Source of the DNA: Saccharopolyspora rosea | GTDB taxonomy: Bacteria; Actinomycetota; Actinomycetes; Mycobacteriales; Pseudonocardiaceae | Direction: 5' to 3' | Length of the DNA stretch: 64,000 nucleotides | Assembly: GCF_025643595.1 (NCBI RefSeq) | Contig: NZ_CP102826.1 | Coordinates: forward strand, 3,038,001-3,102,000 | Part shown: one piece after another, positions 35,643 to 45,099 of the stretch | Position numbering within the stretch: the first letter of the stretch is position 1 | Layout: each line of letters starts with the position of its first letter | Program-made: the position numbers and the translations under genes | Notes under the pieces: model-generated | What the model was told of the DNA's origin: nothing | The model's input: the letters and a program-made list of their open reading frames with translations, nothing else | The model's database searches: none

Positions 35643-37451
35643 ATGACTGACAAGATCGGGGATCCGGGCCGCGCCGCGGTCAGCGGCCCGCAGAAGATGA
35701 CCCCGTCGGAGGCGTTCGTCGAGACGATGGTCGCCCACGGCGTCACGGACATCTTCGGCATCATGGGCTCGGCGTTCATGGACGCCATGGACATCTTCGC
35801 CCCGGCCGGGATCCGCCTCGTCCCGGTCGTGCACGAGCAGGGCGCCGCGCACATGGCCGACGGCTACTCGCGGGTGAGCGGACGGCACGGCGTGGTGATC
35901 GGGCAGAACGGCCCGGGCATCAGCAACTGCGTCACCGCGATCGCCGCGGCGTACTGGGCGCACAGCCCGGTGGTCATGGTGACCCCGGAGGCCGGGACCA
36001 TGGGCATGGGCCTCGGGGGCTTCCAGGAGGCGAACCAGCTCCCGATGTTCCAGGAGTTCACCAAGTACCAGGCGCACGTGAACAACCCCGCCCGGATGGC
36101 CGAGTTCACCGGCCGCGCGTTCGACCGGGCGATGTCGGAGATCGGGCCGACCCAGCTGAACATCCCCCGGGACTACTTCTACGGCGAGCTCACCGCGGAG
36201 ATCCCGCAGCCGAACCGGCTGGACCGCGGTCCGGGCGGCGAGGCCAGCCTCAACGAGGCGGCGGAGCTGCTGGCCAAGGCGGAGTTCCCGGTGATCATCT
36301 CCGGCGGGGGCGTCGTGATGGCCGACGCCGTGGCGGAGTGCCAGGCCCTGGCCGAGCGCCTCGGCGCCCCGGTGGTCAACAGCTACCTGCACAACGACTC
36401 GTTCCCGGCCAGCCACCCGCTGTGGTGCGGACCGCTGGGCTACCAGGGCTCGAAGGCCGCGATGAAGCTGATCTCGCAGGCCGACGTCGTCGTCGCGCTC
36501 GGTTCGCGGCTCGGCCCGTTCGGCACGCTGCCGCAGCACGGCCTGGACTACTGGCCCGAGCACGCCAAGGTCATCCAGATCGACGCCGACCACAAGATGC
36601 TCGGTCTGGTCAAGAAGATCTCGGTCGGTATCTGCGGGGACGCCAAGGCGTCCGCGGTCGCGCTGACCGAGCGCCTGGCCGGGCGGGCGCTGGCCTGCGA
36701 CGCCACCCGCGAGCAGCGCGCCGAGCGGATCAGGTCCGAGAAGGACGCGTGGGAGGCCGAACTGGACTCGTGGTCGCACGAGACCGACCCGTACAGCCTG
36801 GACGTGATCGCCGAGCACGAGCGGGAAGAGGGCAACTGGCTGCACCCCCGCCAGGTCCTGCGGGAACTGGAGAAGGCGATGCCGCCGGACGTGGTGGTCT
36901 CCACCGACATCGGCAACATCAATTCGGTCGCCAACAGCTACCTGCGCTTCGAACGGCCCCGCAGCTTCCTCGCTCCGATGAGCTTCGGCAACTGCGGTTA
37001 CGCGCTGCCGACCGTCATCGGTGCGAAGGCGGCCGCGCCGGAACGTCCGGCCGTGGCCTACGCCGGTGACGGCGCGTGGGCGATGAGCATGGGCGAGATC
37101 CTGACCGCCGTGCGGTACGACATCCCGGTCACGGCGGTGGTGTTCCACAACCGCCAGTGGGGCGCGGAGAAGAAGAACCAGGTGGACTTCTACAACCGCC
37201 GGTTCGTCGCCGAGGATCTCGACAGCCCCAGCTTCGCCGGAATCGCCCGGTCCATGGGCGCCGAGGGCGTCGTGGTGGACAAGCTCGACGACGTCGGCCC
37301 GGCCCTGCGCAAGGCCACCGACATGCAGATGAACGGCGGCCGGACCACGGTCATCGAGGTCATGTGCACCCGGGAGCTGGGCGACCCGTTCCGCCGGGAC
37401 GCGCTGCGCAAGCCGGTCCGCCTGCTGGACAAGTACAAGGACTACGTCTGA
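35643..37451 (+). CDS. xsc: Sulfoacetaldehyde acetyltransferase
   Basis: A ThDP-dependent enzyme converting sulfoacetaldehyde and phosphate to acetyl phosphate and sulfite. 602 aa with the three ThDP-enzyme domains: the N-terminal catalytic Glu region (VVHEQGAAHMADGYSRVSG), a central NAD/FAD-like domain, and the C-terminal ThDP motif starting GDGAWAMSMGE and ending VFHN. Xsc-specific stretches such as TPEAGTMGMGLGGFQEANQL are present, separating it from acetolactate synthase. It forms a functional chain with Tpa, Ald and Pta nearby. Confidence 0.95.
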   Translation: MTDKIGDPGRAAVSGPQKMTPSEAFVETMVAHGVTDIFGIMGSAFMDAMDIFAPAGIRLVPVVHEQGAAHMADGYSRVSGRHGVVIGQNGPGISNCVTAIAAAYWAHSPVVMVTPEAGTMGMGLGGFQEANQLPMFQEFTKYQAHVNNPARMAEFTGRAFDRAMSEIGPTQLNIPRDYFYGELTAEIPQPNRLDRGPGGEASLNEAAELLAKAEFPVIISGGGVVMADAVAECQALAERLGAPVVNSYLHNDSFPASHPLWCGPLGYQGSKAAMKLISQADVVVALGSRLGPFGTLPQHGLDYWPEHAKVIQIDADHKMLGLVKKISVGICGDAKASAVALTERLAGRALACDATREQRAERIRSEKDAWEAELDSWSHETDPYSLDVIAEHEREEGNWLHPRQVLRELEKAMPPDVVVSTDIGNINSVANSYLRFERPRSFLAPMSFGNCGYALPTVIGAKAAAPERPAVAYAGDGAWAMSMGEILTAVRYDIPVTAVVFHNRQWGAEKKNQVDFYNRRFVAEDLDSPSFAGIARSMGAEGVVVDKLDDVGPALRKATDMQMNGGRTTVIEVMCTRELGDPFRRDALRKPVRLLDKYKDYV

Positions 37452-37467
37452 TCGAACGGCGCGTGCG

Positions 37468-37506
37468 CACGGCGGCCCGTGTCCCCGAGGGGCGCGGGCC
37501 GCCGTG
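37468..37506. terminator. Terminator after xsc
   Basis: A 12-bp perfect stem, CACGGCGGCCCG with CGGGCCGCCGTG, and a 15-base loop, starting 16 bases after the xsc stop. Confidence 0.65.
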
Positions 37507-37517
37507 CTGCTGGACGG

Positions 37518-37548
37518 GCGGCCCCGCCGGTCGCGGTCGCGGGGCCGC
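37518..37548. terminator. Hairpin after the MocR gene
   Basis: A 9-bp perfect stem, GCGGCCCCG with CGGGGCCGC. It lies between the convergent xsc and MocR genes and is a likely terminator for the leftward MocR transcript. Confidence 0.5.
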
Positions 37549-37601
37549 ATGGCCGTCCCGCGATTCGCGGTGGGAGCCCGGCACGTGCCGCGGCGGTGCG
37601 G

Positions 37602-39083
37602 TCAGCGGGCGGCCGCCCGCCGCCCCTCCAGCAGCTCCTCGACCACCTCGCCGAGCCGGCGCATGCCGGGCTCGATCGCGCGCAGCGGGATGGCGGAGAA
37701 ACCGATCCGGAAGTGGTGGCGCCCCTCGTCCCGGTCCAGGAAGAAGATGTCGCCGGGCTCGACGAGGATGCCGCGCTGCTCGGCGCGCTCGACCAGCGGT
37801 CGGCAGTCCAGTTCGGACGGACCGGTCATCCACAGGCTCACCCCGCCCGGCGGGAAGACCGGCTCCTGCCACGGCAGGTACCGGTCGACCATCTCGCAGG
37901 TCGCGATCCACTTGCGCATCAACTTCGTCCGGTAGCGGCGCAGCGAGCGCAGGTACTCGCCGCTTTCGATCAGCAGCGCCAACGCCCGCTGGAGGTGCCC
38001 CGGCGGGTGCCTGAGCACGTAGCGGCGCGCCTGCCGCAGCTCCGCGACCAGCGGAGCGGGGCCGACCAGGTAACCGAGGCGCAGGCCGGGGGACAGGAAC
38101 TTCGAGAACGTGCCCAGGTACACCGCGTCGCCCGTGCTGTCCAGCGCCTTCAGCGCCGGGGTCGGCCGACCCTGGTAGCGGAACTCGCTGTCGTAGTCGT
38201 CCTCCACCACGACCGTCCCGCTCTCGGCCGCCAGCTGCAGGAGCTGGCGGCGCCGGCCGATGCTCAGCGTGGCGTTGGTCGGGTGGTGGTGGCTCGGCGT
38301 CAGGTACAGCAGGTCGGTGCCGCGGAAGGACTCCGGGGGTCGCACACCGGCCTGGTCCACCGGGCAGCCCACCACGTCGGCTCCGCTGCGCAGGAAGATG
38401 TGCCGGGCGTCCAGGTAGCCCGGGTCCTCGACCACCACCTGCTGCCCCGGCCCGAGCAGCACTCGGCTGAGCAGGTCCAGGCCCTGTTGCGACCCGACCG
38501 TCACCAGGATTTCCTCCGGTGCGGCCTCGATTCCCCGGGACGGCAGCAGGTGGCGGCGGATCATGTCGACCAGCATCGGATCGTCGCAGGCCACGCTGTC
38601 CTGCAGGCTGTAGTAGACGTGCGGGTGGAACAGCGCGTCGCGCAGGCACCGCGCCCACGACCGCGCGGGGAAAGCGCCGACGTCGACCTGGCCCGCGAGG
38701 AAGGGGTACGGGTACCGGTACCAGTCGGTGCGCTTCTCCACGTGCGGGACGTCGGCGTCCGGGCAGCGGCGGATGCGGCGGGACCAGTCGATGTGCGGAG
38801 TGGTGCTGCGCTCCTGGGCGGTGCACTGGTGCCGCATCTCGGAGTTGACGAACAGGCCGCGCCGCTCCTGGCTCTCCACGAACCCTTCGGCGATCAGCTC
38901 CTGGTAGGCCAGGTTGATCGTGTTCCGCGAGACGCCCAGTTCCTCGGACAGCTCGCGCGAGCTGGGCAACCGGTGCAACGGGTCGAACATGCCGACCGCG
39001 ATGCCGTGCTCGATCGCTCGCCGCACCTGTTGGTACAGCGGCTCGTCGGAGTTGCGGTCCACTTCGATCAACGTTCTGGGCAT
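37602..39083 (-). CDS. tauR: MocR/TauR-like regulator (GntR winged helix plus aminotransferase domain)
   Basis: 493 aa. The N-terminal GntR domain (EPLYQQVRRAIEHGIAVGMF; RLPSSRELSEELGVSRNTIN) is joined to a fold-type I aminotransferase-like domain that keeps the PLP lysine in YLGTFSKFLSPGLRLGYL and a VVEDDYDSEFRY motif. Such regulators bind PLP and an amine or amino acid. Its position between xsc and pta fits the taurine regulator TauR. ATG 39083 is chosen over a long upstream extension. The 368 bp to the pta stop contains no gene I can see. Confidence 0.88.
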   Translation of the reverse strand: MPRTLIEVDRNSDEPLYQQVRRAIEHGIAVGMFDPLHRLPSSRELSEELGVSRNTINLAYQELIAEGFVESQERRGLFVNSEMRHQCTAQERSTTPHIDWSRRIRRCPDADVPHVEKRTDWYRYPYPFLAGQVDVGAFPARSWARCLRDALFHPHVYYSLQDSVACDDPMLVDMIRRHLLPSRGIEAAPEEILVTVGSQQGLDLLSRVLLGPGQQVVVEDPGYLDARHIFLRSGADVVGCPVDQAGVRPPESFRGTDLLYLTPSHHHPTNATLSIGRRRQLLQLAAESGTVVVEDDYDSEFRYQGRPTPALKALDSTGDAVYLGTFSKFLSPGLRLGYLVGPAPLVAELRQARRYVLRHPPGHLQRALALLIESGEYLRSLRRYRTKLMRKWIATCEMVDRYLPWQEPVFPPGGVSLWMTGPSELDCRPLVERAEQRGILVEPGDIFFLDRDEGRHHFRIGFSAIPLRAIEPGMRRLGEVVEELLEGRRAAAR

Positions 39084-39451
39084 CCACCCTCCCGCCGGGA
39101 CTCGAACGCGGGTGGTGAACAGTAACCTCGTCGTCGCCGTGGGACCAGGCCCTGACGAGCGCGTCCCGACCACCGCGCGGACCGGGCCGTCCTGCGCACC
39201 TCCCACTTCCGGCGCCGCACCCGGTCGAACCGCCCTCGGTCCAGGTCCGCCCCAGGACCCGGTGGCGCCGGTGCCAGCAAGCGTGCCCGGCGGCTGGATC
39301 CCTGAGAAGAGCCAGAAAGTGCCGCTCCGGAAGGTCCAGCTGCTGATCCGGGTGCGGTCGTCCACTCTGGAATCGATCCAGTCCGCCCAGGGTGGCAGCT
39401 GTGCCGCCGCGATCGTCCGTCCACAGCGGTCGGTCTACGGCGCGACGCCGC

Positions 39452-40483
39452 TCACGGGGCCGCGGCCCCGAGGGCCTGCACGGCTCCGATGAGCGCGACC
39501 AGCTCCACGTCATCGGCGCTGCACCCCCGGGAGAGGTCGTTGAACGGCCGGCGCAACCCCTGCACGATCGGCCCGAGCGCGAGCGCGCCCCCGATCCGTT
39601 CGGCGATCTTGTACCCGATGTTGCCCGCGTCGAGGTTGGGGAAGACCAGGACCGTGGCGCGACCGGCGACGGCCGAGTCCGGCGCCTTGTGCGCGCTGAC
39701 GGCGTCGACCAGTGCCGCGTCGAACTGCAACTCGCCGTCGATGAGCAGTTCCGGGGCACGCCGGCACGCCAACGCCGTGGCCGCGCGGACCTTCGCGACC
39801 CCGTCGTGCTCGGCGCTGCCCCGGGTGCTGAACGACAGCATCGCCACACGCGGTTCGACCCCGGTCAGCGACCGGTGGGTGTCCGCGGCGGCGACGGCGA
39901 TGTCGGCCAGTTGCTCGGCCGTGGGGTCCGGCAGGACGGCGCAGTCGGCGAAGGTGAGCACCCGGCCGTCCGCGAGGACCATGACGAACGAGCTGCTGAC
40001 CGTGGACACCTCCGGTCGGAGCCCGACGACGCGGATCCCGGCCCGGAGCACGTCGGCCGTCGGGCGGGCCGCTCCCGCCACGCCGGAGTCGACGAGGCCC
40101 GCCCGCAGCGCGGCGGCGCCGAGGTGGACCGGGTCGCGCAGCGCGGCTTCGAGGGTTCGCTCGGTTTTTCCGCGCAGCGATTCGGAAATCACCCGGTTGA
40201 TGGTGGAATCGTCTTGCAGCGCACGCGTTTCCAGCACCAGCTCGTCGGGGATCGCGAAACCTCCGGAGCGGGCCAGCGCGGTGATCCGGTCCCGCCGTCC
40301 GATCAGGCGCGGGACGAGCAGGCCGTCGCGGTGCATGCGGAGCGCGGCGCGCACCACCCGCGGGTCCTCGCCGTCGGCCAGGGCCACCCGCACCGAGCGG
40401 CCGCCGACCCGCTCGCGCCAGCGGTCCAGCAGTGACAGGCCCACCGCGTCGCAGTGCTGGGTGACGACCGTCTTCTCCGCCAC
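39452..40483 (-). CDS. pta: Phosphate acetyltransferase, short form
   Basis: Converts acetyl phosphate from Xsc to acetyl-CoA. 343 aa matches the catalytic PTA_PTB domain alone, without the N-terminal DRTGG/P-loop parts of enterobacterial Pta. Family motifs include [40 protein letters not shown] and [18 protein letters not shown]. The GTG start at 40483 follows an AGGAGG site. It is divergent from an IclR gene, with related TTCCA/TGGAA sites between them. Confidence 0.93.
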   Translation of the reverse strand: MAEKTVVTQHCDAVGLSLLDRWRERVGGRSVRVALADGEDPRVVRAALRMHRDGLLVPRLIGRRDRITALARSGGFAIPDELVLETRALQDDSTINRVISESLRGKTERTLEAALRDPVHLGAAALRAGLVDSGVAGAARPTADVLRAGIRVVGLRPEVSTVSSSFVMVLADGRVLTFADCAVLPDPTAEQLADIAVAAADTHRSLTGVEPRVAMLSFSTRGSAEHDGVAKVRAATALACRRAPELLIDGELQFDAALVDAVSAHKAPDSAVAGRATVLVFPNLDAGNIGYKIAERIGGALALGPIVQGLRRPFNDLSRGCSADDVELVALIGAVQALGAAAP

Positions 40484-40496
40484 GACGCCTCCTGTA

Positions 40497-40590
40497 TTCC
40501 AATATGTAGAAGTCGATTCCACATGGACGCTAATGGCGGCCCAGACCGGTGTCAACGACACCGCGGTACGCTGCTTCCAACATGTGGAAG
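40497..40590. promoter_or_regulatory. IclR-type operators between pta and iclR
   Basis: CTTCCA-ACATG-TGGAAG (40574-40590) is a perfect inverted repeat that covers the IclR gene's own ribosome site. TTCCA-ATATG-TAGAA (40497-40511) is a two-mismatch copy next to the pta start, and a shorter TTCCA-C-ATGGA lies between them. Both divergent genes are thus likely controlled by the IclR protein, with direct autorepression at the ribosome site. Confidence 0.6.
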
Positions 40591-40599
40591 GAGAATGGG

Positions 40600-41379
40600 A
40601 TGCAGCGCGAGGCAGCTCCCCGGGTGGCCGGTGCGCAGACGATCAGCAGGGCGTTCGCCGTGCTGCGCCTGTTCCGGGACCGCGGCGGCGACCTCGGGGT
40701 CGGGCAGGTCGCCGGCGAACTCGGGCTCAACCTCAGCACCGCGCACCGCATCGTGCGGGCACTCGTCGCCGAGGGGTTCGTCGCGCAGAACCCCGAGACC
40801 GAGCGCTACCACCTCGGCACCGGCGCCCTGCTGCTCGGCCAGTCCGCCCACCGCAGCTTCGGTCTCGACGCGGTGTACCCGGTGCTGCGCGACCTCGCCG
40901 AGCGGACCGGCGAGTCGGTCAACCTCGGGGTGCTGTCCGACAACGCCGCGGTCGTCGTCGAGCGCGTCGAGTCCGCGCAGCCGTTGCGCTTCACCCAGCC
41001 ACCCGGCACCCGCGTGGTGCTGCACGCCAGTTCCATGGGCAAGTGCCTGCTGGCGTTCAACGACGAGCTCGCCCGGACCCTCCGGGACGTCGAACTCGAC
41101 CGCCTGACGGCCAACACGCACCCGGACGCGGCGAGCCTGGAGTCCGATCTCGACCGGATTCGCGAGCGCGGCTGGAGCACCGACGACGAGGAGTCCACCG
41201 TGGGCGTCCGCTGCGTGGGCGCGCCGGTGCGCGACGGCTCCGGCGCGGTGCGGGCCGCGATCGCGGTGCAGGCCCCCGCGGTGCGCATGCCCGACGAGCG
41301 CTTCGCGGAACTGGGACCGGAGGTCGTCTCGGCCGCCGCGGAGATCTCCCGGCTGCTGCCACCCGGCAACCGCTTCTGA
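40600..41379 (+). CDS. IclR family transcriptional regulator divergent from pta
   Basis: A 259-residue IclR regulator with the winged helix [20 protein letters not shown] and the effector domain ([34 protein letters not shown]). ATG 40600 follows AAGGAGA; an in-frame ATG at 40582 lies inside the palindrome. It likely autoregulates and controls pta through the shared palindromes. It differs clearly in sequence from the IclR protein at 34642, so the island has two IclR regulators and one MocR regulator. Confidence 0.9.
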   Translation: MQREAAPRVAGAQTISRAFAVLRLFRDRGGDLGVGQVAGELGLNLSTAHRIVRALVAEGFVAQNPETERYHLGTGALLLGQSAHRSFGLDAVYPVLRDLAERTGESVNLGVLSDNAAVVVERVESAQPLRFTQPPGTRVVLHASSMGKCLLAFNDELARTLRDVELDRLTANTHPDAASLESDLDRIRERGWSTDDEESTVGVRCVGAPVRDGSGAVRAAIAVQAPAVRMPDERFAELGPEVVSAAAEISRLLPPGNRF

Positions 41380-41551
41380 CCAGCCGTCCCACCGGAACGG
41401 TCCGGTGCGGTGGTCTGCTGGTTCCCCACGTCCGCACCGAACTGGCACTCCGCCGGACCAGCCCGCGCTCCCTACCGTGACCGGCCACGACGTGTCGGAC
41501 GAACGGCCCGGCTCCGCCCCTCGGGGCGCGAGCGCGGCCGGAGGAGGAACC

Positions 41552-42970
41552 GTGGCTGAAGACATCGGACTGCGGCAAAGCCTGAAACGACGCCACATGA
41601 ACCTGATCGCGCTGGGGGGTGTGATCGGCGCGGGCCTGTTCATCGGCAGCGGTGTGGTGATCCACCAGACCGGCCCCGCTGCCGTGGTGTCCTTCCTGCT
41701 GGCGGGCATGCTGACGGTGCTGATCATGCGGATGCTCGCCGAGATGACGGTCGCCCGCCCGGCGCTGGGCTCGTTCTACGTCTACGCCCGCGAGGCGCTG
41801 GGGCGCCGGGCGGGCTTCTCGGTCGGCTGGATGTACTGGTACTTCTTCGTCATCGTCGTCGCCGTCGAGGCGGTGGCCGGCGGGCAGATCCTGCACCTGT
41901 GGCTCCCGGACGTCCCGTTGTGGGCGCTGTCCGGCGGGCTGCTGACGCTGCTGACCCTGACGAACCTGATCTCGACCCGCTCGTACGGGGAGTTCGAGTA
42001 CTGGTTCTCCTCGATCAAGGTGCTGGCGATCGTCTGCTTCCTCACCTTCGGCGTGCTGTACGTGTGCGGGTTCTGGCCGAACGCCCACGCGGGCCTGGCG
42101 AACCTGACCGCGCACGGCGGTTTCGCCCCGATGGGCATCGGCTCGGTCCTCGCGGCCGTCGTACCGTGCGTGGCGTTCTACACCGGCGCGGAGATCGTCA
42201 CCATCGCGGCCGCCGAGTCGGCCGAACCCCAGCAGGCGGTGGCGCGGGCGATGCGCTCGATCATCTTCCGCGTGGTCGCCTTCTACGTGGGCTCGGTGTT
42301 CCTGGTGGTGGCGATCGTGCCGTGGACCTCCCCGGCGATCGGGGTGAGCCCGTACGCCGCGGTGCTGTCGGTGCTGGGCGTCCCGGCGGTGAGCACGGTG
42401 ATGAACGCGGTCGTGCTGACCGCGGTGCTGTCGTGCCTGAACTCCGCGCTCTACACGTCCTCGCGGATGTTGTTCGCGCTGACGCGCACCGGGGACGCGC
42501 CGCGGGCGCTGACCAAGCTCAGCCGCGGCGGCGTGCCGCGGCGCGCCCTGCTGGCCGGGACGGTCGTCGGCTACGCCTCGGTGCTCGCGGCGTACCTCTC
42601 CCCGGACGTCGTGTTCGCGTTCCTGGTCAACTCCTACGGCGCGGTCGCGCTGTTCGTCTACCTGGCGATCGCGATGGCCCAGGTGCGGTTGCGCCGCCGG
42701 CTGGAGCGCACCGACCCGGGCGCGCTGACGGTGCGGATGTGGTGGTTCCCGTGGCTGAGCTACCTGACGATCGGGCTGATGGTCGCGGTCATCCTCGCGA
42801 TGGCCGTGCTGCCGGGCACCCGCTCCCAGTTCTGGCTGAGCCTGGTGACCCTCGTGGTCGTCCTGGTCGCCTACCAGATCCGCGCTCGGCGCGGCACCGC
42901 AGACGCCGACATCCCGGCGATGCGCTCCCCGCAGCGGGCCGAGCGCACCGAGATGTCCACATCGGACTGA
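41552..42970 (+). CDS. APC-superfamily amino acid permease (AAT/GABA-permease type)
   Basis: A 472-residue, 12-helix permease with the signature RRHMNLIALGGVIGAGLFIG at the first helix, EMTVARPALGSFYVYAREAL after helix 3 and FYTGAEIVTIAAAESAEP around helix 6. These are typical of the AAT group that carries amino acids and gamma-aminobutyrate. GGAGGAGG four bases before GTG 41552 decides the start. In this island it may import taurine, beta-alanine or alanine; specificity cannot be read from sequence. Confidence 0.88.
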   Translation: MAEDIGLRQSLKRRHMNLIALGGVIGAGLFIGSGVVIHQTGPAAVVSFLLAGMLTVLIMRMLAEMTVARPALGSFYVYAREALGRRAGFSVGWMYWYFFVIVVAVEAVAGGQILHLWLPDVPLWALSGGLLTLLTLTNLISTRSYGEFEYWFSSIKVLAIVCFLTFGVLYVCGFWPNAHAGLANLTAHGGFAPMGIGSVLAAVVPCVAFYTGAEIVTIAAAESAEPQQAVARAMRSIIFRVVAFYVGSVFLVVAIVPWTSPAIGVSPYAAVLSVLGVPAVSTVMNAVVLTAVLSCLNSALYTSSRMLFALTRTGDAPRALTKLSRGGVPRRALLAGTVVGYASVLAAYLSPDVVFAFLVNSYGAVALFVYLAIAMAQVRLRRRLERTDPGALTVRMWWFPWLSYLTIGLMVAVILAMAVLPGTRSQFWLSLVTLVVVLVAYQIRARRGTADADIPAMRSPQRAERTEMSTSD

Positions 42971-43686
42971 AAAGCCGGGGCCGTTCCCCTGGGAACGGCC
43001 CCGGCTCCGGCCCCGAACGCGTCCCGCGCGACGATGTCGGGGAGGTCGGCCACCGACGGCAGGACGTGCGTCGCGCCGTGGTCCTCCAGGGTGGCGCGGT
43101 CGTGCGCTCCGGTGAGCACCCCGGCCACGACCGATGCCCCCGAGCGGAGCCCGGCGAGCACGTCGGAGCCGGTGTCGCCGACGACCGCCACGGACCGCAC
43201 GTCGTCGATCCGGAGCCGCAGCACCGCCGTCAGGACCATGTCGGGGTGGGGACGTCCCCGACCGGCGTCCTCCGGGGACAGCGCGAGATCGGCGAGGTCC
43301 GCCCAGCCGAGCCGGTCCAGCAGGCGTTGCCGGGTCGACCGCGAGAACCCCGTTGTCAGGCAGGTTCGCACACCCGACTCCCGCAGCGTCCGGACGACCC
43401 GCTCCGCGCCGGGCACGGGTTCGCACTCGTGCGCCAGCTCCTCGCAGTGGCGCTCGAACGCGGCGTTCCCGCGCTGCGCGCGCTCCTCGTCGCCGGGGAA
43501 CAACGCGCGGAACACCTCGATCTTCGACTGCCCCATCGTCTCCCGGACGTGCCGCTGGGCGGCCTCCCGCGCCCCGGCGCCGACCCCGGACTCCCGCAGC
43601 GCGGCGTCGAACGCCCGCTCCACCAGGCCGTCGTCGCGCACCGTGGTCCCGGCCATGTCCAGCACCGCCAGCTGGATCGACACCAC
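42871..43686 (-). CDS. Phosphonatase-like HAD hydrolase
   Basis: A HAD-superfamily hydrolase with nucleophile motif LAVLDMAGTTVRDDGLVE, motif II Thr in CLTTGFSRS, the motif III region (GRGRPHPDMVL) and motif IV GDTGSDVLAGLRSGA. It resembles the phosphonatase-like family (TIGR03351-type). The reading frame gives 271 aa, about 30-40 more than usual, because it runs through a strong hairpin and 100 bp into the 3' end of the convergent permease gene. Its start is GTG 43686 or 43683 after AAGGAG. A role in the taurine island is unclear. Confidence 0.8.
   Translation of the reverse strand: MVSIQLAVLDMAGTTVRDDGLVERAFDAALRESGVGAGAREAAQRHVRETMGQSKIEVFRALFPGDEERAQRGNAAFERHCEELAHECEPVPGAERVVRTLRESGVRTCLTTGFSRSTRQRLLDRLGWADLADLALSPEDAGRGRPHPDMVLTAVLRLRIDDVRSVAVVGDTGSDVLAGLRSGASVVAGVLTGAHDRATLEDHGATHVLPSVADLPDIVARDAFGAGAGAVPRGTAPAFQSDVDISVRSARCGERIAGMSASAVPRRARIW
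42973..43006. terminator. 16-bp perfect-stem terminator between permease and HAD genes
   Basis: AGCCGGGGCCGTTCCC and its exact complement with a two-base spacer, followed on the minus strand by TTTT. It lies three bases after the permease stop but inside the 3' coding part of the HAD frame. It is a good bidirectional terminator by shape. Confidence 0.8.
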
Positions 43687-43787
43687 CTCTGCTCCTTCCC
43701 GTCGCACCGCGCAGCTCTCCCTTCCTCCGTCCACAGTGCACCGGGGGTGGGCGCGGCAGCCCGCGTCCACCCCCGGTGCGGTGCTGC

Positions 43788-44903
43788 TCACGCCAGCACG
43801 CCCGCCGGGTCGGTCCAGGACCGGCCGAACGCCTCGGCGACGTTGCGGTTGGTCAGCTCCCCGGCGATCGTGTTGACGCCCCCGGCCAGTTCCGGCCGGG
43901 CCTCGATCGCGCCCCGCAGCCCGCGGTTGGCGATCTCCACCGCGTACGGGAGGGTGACGTTGGTCAGGGCGTGGGTGGAGGTGTTGGGCACGGCGCCGGG
44001 CATGTTGGCCACGCAGTAGAAGACCGAGTTGTGCACCCGGTAGGTCGGGTCGTCGTGCGTGGTTGGGTGCGAGTCGGCGAAGCAGCCGCCCTGGTCGATG
44101 GCGATGTCGACGAGGACGCTGCCGGGCTTCATCTCCGACACCAGGTGGTTGGACACCAGTTGCGGGGCTTTGGCGCCCGGGATGAGCACCGCGCCGATGA
44201 CCAGGTCGGCGGAGCGCACGGCCTGGTCGACCGAGTAGCGGTTCGACGAGACCGTGCGGATGCGTCCGCTGAAGTCGCGGTCGATCTCGCGGAGCTTGTC
44301 GACGTTGGTGTCCAGGAGTTCGACGTCGGCGCCCATGCCCAGCGCGACCCGTGCGGCGTTGAGCCCGGCGACGCCGCCGCCGATCACCACGACCCGGGCC
44401 GGGTGCACGCCGGGCACGCCGCCCGGCAGTACGCCGCGGCCGCCGCTGGGGCGCATCAGGGAGTAGGCGCCCACTTGCGGCGCGAGTCGACCCGCGACCT
44501 CGCTCATCGGCGCCAGCAAGGGCAGCGCGCCGTTCTCGGTCTGGACCGTCTCGTAGGCGATGCCGGTGACACCGGAACGGAGCATCGCGTCGGTCAGCTC
44601 GGCGGAAGCGGCCAGGTGCAGGTACGTGAACAGCACCTGATCCTCCCGCAGCCGCGGGTACTCCTCGGCGATCGGCTCCTTGACCTTGAGCACCATGTCC
44701 GCGCTCGCCCACACGTCATCGGCCTGCTCCAGCACCTTCGCCCCGGCCGCGGCGAAGTCCTCGTCGCCGATCGAGGAGCCGATCCCAGCCCCTCGCTCGA
44801 CGACCACCTCGTGCCCGCCGGACACGAACTCGTGCACGCCCGCCGGGGTGATCGCGACCCGGTGCTCGTTGTTCTTCAACTCGCGGGGAACACCGATCCT
44901 CAT
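43788..44903 (-). CDS. ald: Alanine dehydrogenase
   Basis: NAD-dependent enzyme that regenerates pyruvate from the alanine formed by taurine:pyruvate aminotransferase, releasing ammonia. 371 aa, starting MRIGVPRELKNNEHRVAITP, with the catalytic His in LFTYLHLAAS, the NAD-binding motif VVVIGGGVAGLNAARVALGM and the C-terminal ANMPGAVPNTSTHALTNVTL. All are hallmark Ald sequences. ATG 44903 is used; the longer frame overlaps the divergent tpa promoter region. Confidence 0.95.
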   Translation of the reverse strand: MRIGVPRELKNNEHRVAITPAGVHEFVSGGHEVVVERGAGIGSSIGDEDFAAAGAKVLEQADDVWASADMVLKVKEPIAEEYPRLREDQVLFTYLHLAASAELTDAMLRSGVTGIAYETVQTENGALPLLAPMSEVAGRLAPQVGAYSLMRPSGGRGVLPGGVPGVHPARVVVIGGGVAGLNAARVALGMGADVELLDTNVDKLREIDRDFSGRIRTVSSNRYSVDQAVRSADLVIGAVLIPGAKAPQLVSNHLVSEMKPGSVLVDIAIDQGGCFADSHPTTHDDPTYRVHNSVFYCVANMPGAVPNTSTHALTNVTLPYAVEIANRGLRGAIEARPELAGGVNTIAGELTNRNVAEAFGRSWTDPAGVLA

Positions 44904-44920
44904 CGCCACTCCAATCGGAA

Positions 44921-44951
44921 GACCACTTCTCGTCGAGGAGAGGTTGTGGTC
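44921..44951. promoter_or_regulatory. Inverted repeat between ald and tpa
   Basis: GACCAC (44921-44926) and GTGGTC (44946-44951) are inverted, with an inner TTCTC/GGAGA pair, in the 196-bp divergent region of ald and tpa. It is a candidate operator coordinating the two genes; the regulator is not known. Confidence 0.35.
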
Positions 44952-45099
44952 CGAACTGGACCCGGGAGAAGGGCCAGACCGGTGCGCGGCGACGGTTCCA
45001 GCCTGGCTCCTGCGATCGCGCGGTTTCTGGACCTGCCGCCCCGGGCCCGCCGCCGGGCATCGTCGAAGACCTCGGGCAGCCGGAGAAGGAGGACGCGAC

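Noticed and set aside
37479..39125. 548-codon plus-strand frame opposite the MocR gene
   Set aside because: The minus strand encodes a complete MocR regulator with its PLP lysine; the opposite frame is a composition artefact.
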